Assembly (NCBI GenBank): GCA_001804165.1
Contig: MHFL01000027.1
Span: 275 to 6,517 of the forward strand
DNA length: 6,243 nt
Direction of reading: 5' to 3'
From: Omnitrophica bacterium RIFCSPLOWO2_01_FULL_45_10
GTDB lineage: Bacteria > Omnitrophota > Gorgyraeia > 2-01-FULL-45-10
In this document: piece after piece, positions 1 through 5,707 of the stretch
Numbering within the stretch: position 1 is the stretch's first letter
Layout: every line of letters starts with the position of its first letter
Made by a program: the position numbers and the translations under genes
The notes under the pieces: generated by a model
Database searches by the model: none
The model's input: only the letters and a program-made list of their open reading frames with translations
Told to the model about the DNA's origin: nothing

Positions 1-16
1 AAAAGGTTTAACCCAA

Positions 17-1357
17 ATGGCGCTTGAATCAATAAATCACATTATAAGAGAGTTCGAGATAGATAAGCCGGAAATGAGAAGGATAATGCGCGCCTTTTCT
101 CTTGAGATGAAGGCCGGGCTCGAAAAAGGCGGCAAAAGTTCCCTGAAAATGCTCCCGACTTATGTCAGGAAGCCGACCGGAGAAGAAAGCGGCATATTCT
201 TTGCTCTCGACTTAGGGGGAACAAATTTCAGAATTCTGGAAATCGAACTTAAAGAAAAAGGCAGGGCCAAAATTCTTAAAGCGATGAATTTTAAATTGCC
301 GAATAGATGTATTACAGGCGACGGCAGGGAACTTTTTCTCTACATCGCGGGGTGCCTAAAAAAGTTTCTTTATAGATATGAGATAAGTAATGAAGTTTGC
401 TTGGGTTTCACCTTTTCATTTCCTATTGACCAGACCGCGATAGATGAGGGCAGGCTTTTAAATTGGACAAAAGGATTCGGCCTGAAAGGCGTCATCGGTA
501 AAGACGTTGTCCAACTTTTGAAGGAAGCCTTGGCTAAGAGAGGGTTAGGGAATGTAGAGATTTTAGCGCTGCTTAACGATACAGTGGGAACCTTGGTCGC
601 CAGAAGTTACAAGGACCCCGATTGCCGAATCGGCATCATTTTAGGAACCGGAACGAATGCGTGTTATTCGGAAAAATTATTGAATATAAAAAAGTTAAAA
701 GGCCGCGTTTCAAAGGGCGAAGATATGATAATAAACATCGAGTGGGGCAATTTCAATAAATTGGCTTTGACACGTTATGACAGAAAATTGGATAAATTAT
801 CCGCTAATCCCGGTGAACAGATTTTGGAAAAGATGGTTTCGGGTAAATATTTGGGCGAGGTCCTGCGCCTGATTTTAAATGGACTTGTACAAAAAAAATT
901 TTTGTTTCTTAATCTGGGTTCGACCAACCTTGATGTGCCGGACCTATTCAAGGCAGAGCATATCTCGGATATAGAGAACGACGTTTCAAGAGATTTAGAA
1001 AAGACTAAAGGGACACTGAAAAGTCTTGGCATTAGGAGTTCAACCGAAAGAGATAGGCATATCATTAAGAGGATTTGCGCGGCCATTTCTCGACGGGCCT
1101 CGCGCGTCAGCGCATCCTGTACGGCGTCCATAATCAAAGAGATGGACCCCAATCTGTCAAAGGCCCATACGATCGCTGTCGATGGCACATTATACGAAAA
1201 GCATCCAAGATTCTCAAAAAATATGGAGACAGCGTTTAGAGAGATATTTGGCAAGAAGGCATCGCGCGTCAAGATGGCCTTGACGAAAGACGGCTCAGGG
1301 ATCGGCGCCGCGATAGTTGCGGCCATAGTAGAGCGCGATAAAATAGAAAAAGTTTAA
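17..1357 (+). CDS. Eukaryotic-type hexokinase (sugar kinase, single domain)
   Basis: This protein of 446 aa should phosphorylate glucose or a related hexose with ATP to the 6-phosphate in the cytoplasm, feeding glycolysis. It belongs to the hexokinase family typical of eukaryotes, not to the short bacterial Glk or ROK kinases. Visible motifs in order are the phosphate-binding DLGGTN at residues 65-70, the hexokinase signature around SFPIDQ to NWTKGF at 134-154, LNDTVGT at 187-193 with the expected catalytic Asp188, LGTGTNA at 209-215, IEWGNF at 241-246, NPGEQ with sugar-contacting Glu at 264-268, VDGTLYEKHP at 388-397 and DGSGIGAA at 425-432. The length matches one hexokinase domain, so this is not a duplicated vertebrate-type protein. 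The ATG at 17 follows a weak AAAAGG at 1-6; upstream context is cut off by the window edge. Family assignment is firm. Sugar specificity cannot be read from sequence. Confidence 0.93.
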   Translation: MALESINHIIREFEIDKPEMRRIMRAFSLEMKAGLEKGGKSSLKMLPTYVRKPTGEESGIFFALDLGGTNFRILEIELKEKGRAKILKAMNFKLPNRCITGDGRELFLYIAGCLKKFLYRYEISNEVCLGFTFSFPIDQTAIDEGRLLNWTKGFGLKGVIGKDVVQLLKEALAKRGLGNVEILALLNDTVGTLVARSYKDPDCRIGIILGTGTNACYSEKLLNIKKLKGRVSKGEDMIINIEWGNFNKLALTRYDRKLDKLSANPGEQILEKMVSGKYLGEVLRLILNGLVQKKFLFLNLGSTNLDVPDLFKAEHISDIENDVSRDLEKTKGTLKSLGIRSSTERDRHIIKRICAAISRRASRVSASCTASIIKEMDPNLSKAHTIAVDGTLYEKHPRFSKNMETAFREIFGKKASRVKMALTKDGSGIGAAIVAAIVERDKIEKV

Positions 1358-1371
1358 TGGGCACATGAGTA

Positions 1372-1380
1372 TTTTCCACA
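1372..1380 (+). promoter_or_regulatory. DnaA-box match TTTTCCACA
   Basis: The 9-mer TTTTCCACA fits the relaxed DnaA-box consensus TTWTNCACA. It lies 14 bases after the hexokinase stop codon and 15 bases before the next, exact box, in the same orientation. A single match could be chance; its value is in the clustering with two exact boxes in the adjoining palindrome. DnaA binding here is inferred. Confidence 0.45.
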
Positions 1381-1395
1381 GCTGTATTTATAAAC

Positions 1396-1404
1396 TTATC
1401 CACA
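1396..1404 (+). promoter_or_regulatory. DnaA box TTATCCACA (left arm of palindrome)
   Basis: This is an exact match to the high-affinity DnaA-box form TTATNCACA. It is the left member of an inverted pair, 41 bases start to start from its mirror copy. Binding is inferred from the consensus only; the surrounding genes are not those usually found at a chromosome origin. Confidence 0.5.
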
Positions 1405-1436
1405 TCTGTAGCGCATGCTTAAGCATGCGCTACAGA

Positions 1437-1445
1437 TGTGGATAA
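1437..1445 (-). promoter_or_regulatory. DnaA box TTATCCACA (right arm, inverted)
   Basis: Read on the - strand this is TTATCCACA, the mirror copy of the box at 1396-1404. It lies 27 bases before the hydrolase start codon, where a -35 region could fall, so a bound protein could affect that gene's transcription. This regulatory effect is speculative. Confidence 0.5.
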
Positions 1446-1472
1446 GTGACATCGCAATCGTAGATAATTAAT

Positions 1473-2309
1473 ATGCATACAAGCGAAGGGATATTGAAGA
1501 CCGAAGGCGGATTGCGATTATTCGAAAGGGCCTGGTATCCCGATACAAAGCCTAAGGCGGCGCTCGTAATAGTGCACGGCTACGGTGAGCACAGTGGCCG
1601 ATACGTTTCACTGGCCGAGTGTTTGGTTAGGAGAGGTTATGCCGTCTATATGTTTGATCTGCGCGGCCATGGAAGGTCTGAAGGCATCCGCGGCTTCGCG
1701 CGTTCCTTTAATGAATATGCGGAAGACCTTAAGACTTTCCTTAAGCATGTCGAGTCGAAGGAGACCGAAAAATCTATATTTCTATTAGGCCATAGTCTCG
1801 GCGGTACGATTGCCAGTCTATTTGTAATTGTCAGCCATCCTCGCCTAAAGGGCTTGATATTGAGCGGCCCGTTCCTGAGAGTATCGAGCGAGTATTCGCC
1901 TTTCATGCAAATTATGGCTCAATTTGTGGGCCGCCTATGCCCAAGAATGCGTATTGTGAAGAGCCTGGATCGCAGTTTTTTATCTCGCGATCCCAATATA
2001 GTTGAAACGTATAAAAAAGACCCTTTAGTCTATCATGGATGGATACCCGCCGGAACCGCTTTTGAGATAAAAAGGGCCATAAATATTATAAAAGAAAAGA
2101 TGGGGGAGATATCTTTGCCGATTCTAATTCTTCATGGAAGTTCCGACCGCATATCAGAACCCGATGGTTCTCAGGAGCTCTATCGCCGCGCCAAGTCCGA
2201 TGACAAGACCCTAAAACTCTATGAGGGCCTATTTCACGAAGTCCTGAATGAGCCGGAAAAGGACAAGGTCATTGAGGACATGGTAACCTGGATGGACGCG
2301 CGAGTGTGA
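1473..2309 (+). CDS. Alpha/beta hydrolase, monoacylglycerol lipase / lysophospholipase-like
   Basis: This 278-aa protein is an alpha/beta-hydrolase of the Hydrolase_4 (serine aminopeptidase S33, PldB/monoglyceride lipase) group, likely cleaving acyl esters such as monoglycerides or lysophospholipids. HGYGEHSGRY at residues 35-44 supplies the oxyanion-hole region and closely resembles monoglyceride lipases. RGHGRSEG is at 64-71. The nucleophile elbow GHSLGG at 106-111 gives Ser108. Asp225 in HGSSDRIS and His255 in LFHEVLNE complete the triad. A cap region lies between about 135 and 205. I see no signal peptide or membrane segment, so it is probably cytoplasmic. No Shine-Dalgarno precedes the ATG; an AT-rich GATAAT at 1463-1468 sits just upstream and may indicate a leaderless start. 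The ester substrate is not decidable from sequence; a lipid role fits the fatty-acid operon about 1.5 kb downstream. Confidence 0.88.
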   Translation: MHTSEGILKTEGGLRLFERAWYPDTKPKAALVIVHGYGEHSGRYVSLAECLVRRGYAVYMFDLRGHGRSEGIRGFARSFNEYAEDLKTFLKHVESKETEKSIFLLGHSLGGTIASLFVIVSHPRLKGLILSGPFLRVSSEYSPFMQIMAQFVGRLCPRMRIVKSLDRSFLSRDPNIVETYKKDPLVYHGWIPAGTAFEIKRAINIIKEKMGEISLPILILHGSSDRISEPDGSQELYRRAKSDDKTLKLYEGLFHEVLNEPEKDKVIEDMVTWMDARV

Positions 2310-2427
2310 ACCAACCCTTTTATGTGCAACGTCAGCGACCAGTGGGCACAAGAGATCTTTTTAATTTGGCTTGACACTCATAAAATACTTCTTGACTTTT
2401 TTGACCTAATGGGTTATATTTGTGAAT
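2310..2427. other. Intergenic region upstream of the DUF4143 ATPase
   Basis: This 118-base gap holds no convincing ORF or terminator hairpin. Its first 60 bases are featureless to me. The second half is AT-rich and contains TTGAC three times (2371, 2392, 2401), the middle one serving as the -35 of the promoter annotated separately. Confidence 0.6.
2392..2420 (+). promoter_or_regulatory. Sigma-70-type promoter for the DUF4143 ATPase gene
   Basis: TTGACT at 2392-2397 (5 of 6 to consensus) and TATATT at 2415-2420 (5 of 6) are separated by exactly 17 bases. The predicted start of transcription is 2427-2428, and 2428 is the A of an in-frame ATG. This points to a leaderless mRNA and argues against the upstream GTG at 2422, which would lie before the transcript begins. 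It is a pattern-based prediction. Confidence 0.6.
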
Positions 2428-3615
2428 ATGATGATAGAACGAAACGTTATTCATAAGCTGGAAAAGGAATTGTCAGAGCCTGAGATTCTCATTCTTCTTG
2501 GACCCAGGCAAGTGGGGAAGACGACGCTTCTAAAGGAACTGGAGGGCTTCTCCCGCAAAAAAGGCTATAAAACCGTCTTTTTTGATTTGGAGCAACCGCA
2601 GGTATTGGCCAACTTCAATCGTTCGGATAGCGAGATTGTCAAGATGATCGGTGAATCGGGAGATATCGTCTTCATAGACGAATTCCAGTATGTGCGCAAC
2701 ATATCGAAGATCTTTAAAGCGATATTTGATTCCAAAAAGAAGGTTAAAATTGTATGCTCCGGATCATCGTCTCTCGAAATACACAGGCATCTGAAAGAAA
2801 GCCTGGCAGGCAGGAGATTTTTATATAGGATATATCCTTTGGAGTATGCTGAGATAAAAAGAAGCGCCGCCGGTTTTGAGTTAGAGGAATATTTACGTTT
2901 CGGAGGAATGCCGGGGCTGACTCATACCGCATCTCCCGAAAGAAAGCAGCAGATATTAAATGAGCTTTTAGGAAGCTACATTCTTAAGGATGTTAAATCG
3001 TTAGTAAAAGAAGAAAATATCCGCGCCTTCAACCATCTCCTGTATCTTTTAGCCGAAAAGCAGGGATCGACCATATCGGTGCATTCATTAAGCGCCGAAG
3101 TCGGCTTAAGTTCAAAGGCGATAAACCGCTATCTCGATATTCTCGAGGAAACATATGTTAACTATCGAGTGTATAGCTACTCGCAAAATCTAGGCAACGA
3201 GTTGAAGAAGTCCTGTAAGACATATCTGTATGATTTGGGCGTCAGAAATATGCTGCTAAAGGATTTTTCCGCTATCAAGACCCGCGCCGATAAGGGAGTG
3301 ATCTTCGAAACCTTTGTCTTCTTGAAACTACAGAGCGGCCTTTCGCCCAATATGGAGATTAAATTCTGGAGAACCAGGGATGGTGGTGAAGTAGATTTCA
3401 TAGTTCTTAAAGATAGAAAACCCATACCCATAGAGGTTAAAAGCAGCCTGTCTACTCCTGAGATTCCTTCCGGCCTTAAAAGGTTTTTAACGCGTTATCC
3501 ATCGGTCCAATCTGCATACATAATTAACGAAAGGATCAACCAGGATACGCATTATGAAAACTGCCGCATACATTTTATAAATTTTGAGAACTTCTCAGAA
3601 GATTTTCGTATTTAA
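2428..3615 (+). CDS. AAA-type ATPase with DUF4143 / PD-(D/E)XK-like C-terminus
   Basis: The protein is about 395 aa and belongs to the widespread AAA_14-DUF4143 family, whose cellular role is unsettled. Numbered from the GTG at 2422, Walker A is GPRQVGKTT at 27-35, Walker B is IVFIDEFQ at 82-89, CSGSSS at 112-117 looks like a sensor strand, and GRR at 130-132 may hold an arginine finger. FGGMPG is at 160-165. A winged-helix-like stretch spans about 216-250 (ending LEETYVNYRV), followed by YLYDLGVRN at 268-276. The C-terminus has WRTRDGGEVDFIV at 316-328 and IEVKSS at 337-342. The Asp325 and Glu338-Val-Lys340 arrangement resembles a PD-(D/E)XK nuclease core. Three in-frame starts exist: GTG 2422, ATG 2428 and ATG 2431. 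I prefer 2428 because the promoter would start transcription there; no start has a Shine-Dalgarno. It has its own promoter and no partner gene, and is intact. Nuclease activity or a defence role is inference. Confidence 0.88.
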   Translation: MMIERNVIHKLEKELSEPEILILLGPRQVGKTTLLKELEGFSRKKGYKTVFFDLEQPQVLANFNRSDSEIVKMIGESGDIVFIDEFQYVRNISKIFKAIFDSKKKVKIVCSGSSSLEIHRHLKESLAGRRFLYRIYPLEYAEIKRSAAGFELEEYLRFGGMPGLTHTASPERKQQILNELLGSYILKDVKSLVKEENIRAFNHLLYLLAEKQGSTISVHSLSAEVGLSSKAINRYLDILEETYVNYRVYSYSQNLGNELKKSCKTYLYDLGVRNMLLKDFSAIKTRADKGVIFETFVFLKLQSGLSPNMEIKFWRTRDGGEVDFIVLKDRKPIPIEVKSSLSTPEIPSGLKRFLTRYPSVQSAYIINERINQDTHYENCRIHFINFENFSEDFRI

Positions 3616-3752
3616 TTTTACTCCACAAGTTTATATCTAATGATCGACGCTTATGCCCTTTGCTTATATCGTGAGCCTCGATCATCATCCTACGTCAAAA
3701 TGAGAAAATTTTTAGCCCTTTATCTGGAAATATTCGCTTTTATAATGTATAC
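3616..3752. other. Intergenic region upstream of the acyl-CoA operon
   Basis: This stretch is AT-rich and has no ORF of note. An 8-base inverted repeat, ATGATCGA at 3640-3647 and TCGATCAT at 3678-3685, encloses a 30-base loop. It is too weak and too AT-rich to call a terminator for the ATPase gene. The right end carries the promoter elements annotated separately. Confidence 0.5.
3719..3746 (+). promoter_or_regulatory. Promoter of the thioesterase-ligase-thiolase operon
   Basis: TATAAT at 3741-3746 is a perfect -10 box. The best -35 candidate, TTTATC at 3719-3724 with a 16-base spacer, matches consensus at only 3 of 6 positions, which would suit an activator-dependent or otherwise regulated promoter. 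Transcription would begin at about 3753, giving a leader of only some 13 bases with no Shine-Dalgarno. Confidence 0.55.
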
Positions 3753-3772
3753 TTAACATAATATTATGTTAA
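3753..3772. promoter_or_regulatory. 20-bp perfect palindrome, candidate repressor operator over the start codon
   Basis: TTAACATAATATTATGTTAA is an exact 20-base palindrome centred between 3762 and 3763. It begins at the predicted transcription start and covers the ATG (3766-3768) of the thioesterase gene. A dimeric regulator of, for example, the TetR or GntR type bound here would block transcription of the whole operon, and both are known to control fatty-acid degradation in other bacteria. No regulator gene lies in the window. The palindrome is certain; the operator role is inferred. Confidence 0.55.
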
Positions 3773-4242
3773 AGGCGAAATCCATATCCGAATCAGCGAC
3801 TATCCTTTCCGAAGTGATGATGCCTGTGCACGCCAACCACTACGGCTCTGTTCACGGCGGGACGATATTGCGGTTGGTAGACGAGGCCGCATTCGTCGCC
3901 GCGACGAAGCACGCGAGAAAAAATGTCGTCATGGCCTCCATGGACCATATAGTCTTTAAACATCCCGTTGAGATTGGCGACATTCTCACCATTAAGGCCA
4001 GGTTATGTTACGCGGGGCGGAGTTCAATGGATGTTGAGGTCGAGATAGAGACGGAGAAGTTGAAGAAAGGCAAGACGCTCCATGTCGGCTCGGCCTATCT
4101 TACGATGGTTGCCTTGGATGAAAAGGGGGAGCCAACCGAGGTCCCCAAACTCCTTTTAAAGACGAAACTCGATAGGGCAAAAAGTAAAGACGCACTTGAC
4201 AGAAGAAAAGAGAGGCTACGGCATGGAAAATATTTTATATAA
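3766..4242 (+). CDS. Acyl-CoA thioesterase, hotdog fold
   Basis: This 158-aa cytoplasmic enzyme should hydrolyse acyl-CoA to free acid and CoA. It is a single hotdog domain of the acyl-CoA hydrolase group that includes YciA and the BACH/ACOT7 domains. HANHYGSVHGG at residues 22-32 and VDEAAF at 38-43 are the family hallmark, with Asn24 and Asp39 the likely active-site residues. MASMDHIVFKHPVEIGDIL at 56-74 and the C-terminal strand GSAYLTMVALDEKGEP at 108-123 complete the fold. The length is normal for the group, with a lysine/arginine-rich tail of about 25 residues after the domain. The ATG at 3766 is supported by the family-like segment beginning before residue 20; it has no Shine-Dalgarno and a very short predicted leader. 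It is the first gene of the operon and overlaps the ligase gene by 20 bases. Chain-length preference is unknown. Confidence 0.9.
   Translation: MLKAKSISESATILSEVMMPVHANHYGSVHGGTILRLVDEAAFVAATKHARKNVVMASMDHIVFKHPVEIGDILTIKARLCYAGRSSMDVEVEIETEKLKKGKTLHVGSAYLTMVALDEKGEPTEVPKLLLKTKLDRAKSKDALDRRKERLRHGKYFI
4211..4215 (+). promoter_or_regulatory. Ribosome binding site deciding the ligase start
   Basis: AGAGG at 4211-4215 sits 7 bases before ATG 4223. This favours that ATG over the in-frame TTG at 4196, which would place the site inside the coding sequence. Confidence 0.7.
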
Positions 4243-5704
4243 GCCATGGCCCGAACTCAAAGCTAAACAGAATACCAAACTTCATCACTTCATAACAAGA
4301 CACCTTTATCCCTTCAGCCCTTACTATCGGCGTTTATTCGACAAGAATAAGATAAGGCCGGATTCGATAAGAAAAGTCGAAGACTTAAGGCGCATCCCTT
4401 TCACATCGAAGAAGGATTTTGTAGGCCTCGCTAAGGAAGATGTTACGAAGAGAAATCTGGACTTTGTCCTCCAGCCGAACGCTGAACTTATCAGGAAATT
4501 CCTCCCGAAGGCGGAACTCATAAAATACTCGCTCACGCGTTTTCTCAAAGGGGATGGCTATTTCAGGGATAGATTAGAAAACGAATACAGGCCGATCTTT
4601 CTCACCGCCACGGCAGGCACAACAGACCAGCCGGTATCATTTCTCTATACAAGTTATGATCTCGATAACTTAAAAATATACGGTAAAAGGGCCATAGAGA
4701 TATTTGATATAAAACGCGATGAGCGCTCTCTCAACATCTTTCCTTACGCGCCGCATCTGGCATTCTGGCAGACAGTCTTTGCCGGTTTTTCAGCCGGTCT
4801 ATTCATACTAAGCACAGGGGGAGGCAAGACGTTGGGCACAGAGGGAAACCTGCGTTCCCTCATGAAGGTAAGGCCGCAATTTCTGATTGGCGTGCCGAGT
4901 TATGCATACCACCTGTTGAAGACAGCGAGAAAACAGAATCTTGATTTGAGTTTCTTGAGGGCAATAGCCCTCGGCGCCGCGCATGTCCCGAAAGGTTTTA
5001 AGAGGAAGATTTCCGCCCTCCTTGCCGAAATGGGCTCAAGGAACGTTAAGGTTCTCGGCACATACGGCTTCACGGAGGCGCGATGCGCATGGGGCGAGTG
5101 TCCTACCGAGATCGATATTTCAAGCGGTTATCACACATATCCCGATAAAGAAATCTTCGAAATCATCGACCCTGAAACCGGCAACCCTCAAGACGAAGGC
5201 GAACCAGGCGAACTTGTCTATACAGGGATCGATGCCCGAGGAAGTTGCGTATTGAGATATCGCACGGGCGATTTGGTTGAAGGCGGCATCGTATACAGAC
5301 CGTGTCCGTATTGCGGCCGTACGACACCAAGGATCTCAAGCGAAATCGTCCGAGCGTCCAATATAAAGAGTATTCAACTTACAAAGATAAAGGGTTCGCT
5401 CGTTAATCTCAACATCCTGGAACATATTTTGGATGACACCGAAGAGATAGACGAATGGCAGATAGAGATTACAAAAAAGGACAATGACCCTTATGAGGTT
5501 GATGAATTAAATCTATATGTATGTCTGTTAAAGAATAAGGATACAAATGAATTCGTTTCGCGCCTGAATCAGGAGGTCTTATCAAGCGCCGACCTCTCTT
5601 TTAATAAGGTTAATTTTGTCACTCATGAAGAGATTCAGCGAAGGATCGAGATAGAATCGGCTGTGAAGGCAAAGAGAATAGTTGATAAAAGGCAAGAGGC
5701 ATGA
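4223..5704 (+). CDS. PaaK/CapK-like AMP-forming acyl-CoA ligase
   Basis: This 493-aa protein belongs to the phenylacetate-CoA ligase-like branch of the adenylate-forming enzymes and should activate a carboxylic acid with ATP to an acyl-adenylate, then transfer it to CoA. The phosphate loop TATAGTTDQPV is at residues 128-138, GTYGFTE at 279-285, RYRTGD with the ribose-binding Asp at 345-350, and CPYCGRTTPRI at 361-371. The C-terminal AVKAKRIVDKR (480-490) aligns with the PaaK end, giving Lys482 as the likely catalytic lysine. Cys288, Cys293, Cys361 and Cys364 could bind zinc. The hinge motif GR(S/T)DD of PaaK is replaced by RASNIKS, and the next segment reads KIKGSLVNLN, so this is a divergent subfamily. 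The start at ATG 4223 has a good ribosome site; a TTG at 4196 would add nine residues. The gene overlaps the thioesterase by 20 bases and ends 3 bases before the thiolase, so the three are probably co-translated. The substrate is unknown; a fatty acid fits the neighbours better than phenylacetate. Confidence 0.85.
   Translation: MENILYKPWPELKAKQNTKLHHFITRHLYPFSPYYRRLFDKNKIRPDSIRKVEDLRRIPFTSKKDFVGLAKEDVTKRNLDFVLQPNAELIRKFLPKAELIKYSLTRFLKGDGYFRDRLENEYRPIFLTATAGTTDQPVSFLYTSYDLDNLKIYGKRAIEIFDIKRDERSLNIFPYAPHLAFWQTVFAGFSAGLFILSTGGGKTLGTEGNLRSLMKVRPQFLIGVPSYAYHLLKTARKQNLDLSFLRAIALGAAHVPKGFKRKISALLAEMGSRNVKVLGTYGFTEARCAWGECPTEIDISSGYHTYPDKEIFEIIDPETGNPQDEGEPGELVYTGIDARGSCVLRYRTGDLVEGGIVYRPCPYCGRTTPRISSEIVRASNIKSIQLTKIKGSLVNLNILEHILDDTEEIDEWQIEITKKDNDPYEVDELNLYVCLLKNKDTNEFVSRLNQEVLSSADLSFNKVNFVTHEEIQRRIEIESAVKAKRIVDKRQEA
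5694..5699 (+). promoter_or_regulatory. Ribosome binding site of the thiolase gene
   Basis: AAGAGG at 5694-5699 lies 8 bases before ATG 5708, inside the end of the ligase gene. It is the best Shine-Dalgarno in the window and fixes the thiolase start. Confidence 0.7.
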
Positions 5705-5707
5705 AAT

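Larger units (their letters stand above)
1394..1447. repeat. 54-bp perfect palindrome with DnaA boxes at both ends
   Basis: The two 27-base halves are exact reverse complements with no mismatch and no spacer; the centre is CTTAAG at 1418-1423. Pairing fails immediately outside (A1393 against G1448). The inner part (TGTAGCGCATGC and its complement) is GC-richer, and the outer part holds TTATCCACA at 1396-1404 and its complement TGTGGATAA at 1437-1445. No run of T follows on either strand, so it does not look like a standard intrinsic terminator, although RNA from it would form a very stable hairpin. Candidates are a REP/MITE-like mobile palindrome, a transcript-end hairpin, or a DnaA-binding site. 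The repeat itself is certain; its function is not. Confidence 0.9.

Noticed and set aside
775..1326. Open frame of 183 codons on the - strand inside the hexokinase gene
   Set aside because: It lies wholly within a gene with complete family motifs, and its translation shows no recognisable domain; it is a shadow frame.
1394..1447. Palindrome as an intrinsic transcription terminator
   Set aside because: No T-run follows the hairpin on either strand (TGACATCG on +, TTATAAATAC on -). A factor-dependent or RNA-protecting role remains possible.
1358..1472. Chromosomal replication origin
   Set aside because: Only three boxes, two forced by one palindrome, little AT-rich unwinding sequence, and no dnaA, dnaN, gidA or parAB nearby.
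3640..3685. 8-base inverted repeat as terminator of the ATPase gene
   Set aside because: The stem is short, not GC-rich, has a 30-base loop and lacks a following T-run.
4196..4222. TTG start for the ligase, nine residues longer
   Set aside because: The AGAGG site at 4211-4215 is correctly spaced for ATG 4223; the TTG has no ribosome site and the extra residues look like random sequence.
4983..5255. + strand open frame of 90 codons in another frame within the ligase gene
   Set aside because: It overlaps conserved ligase motifs (GTYGFTE, GELVYTG) and has no ribosome site or recognisable content.
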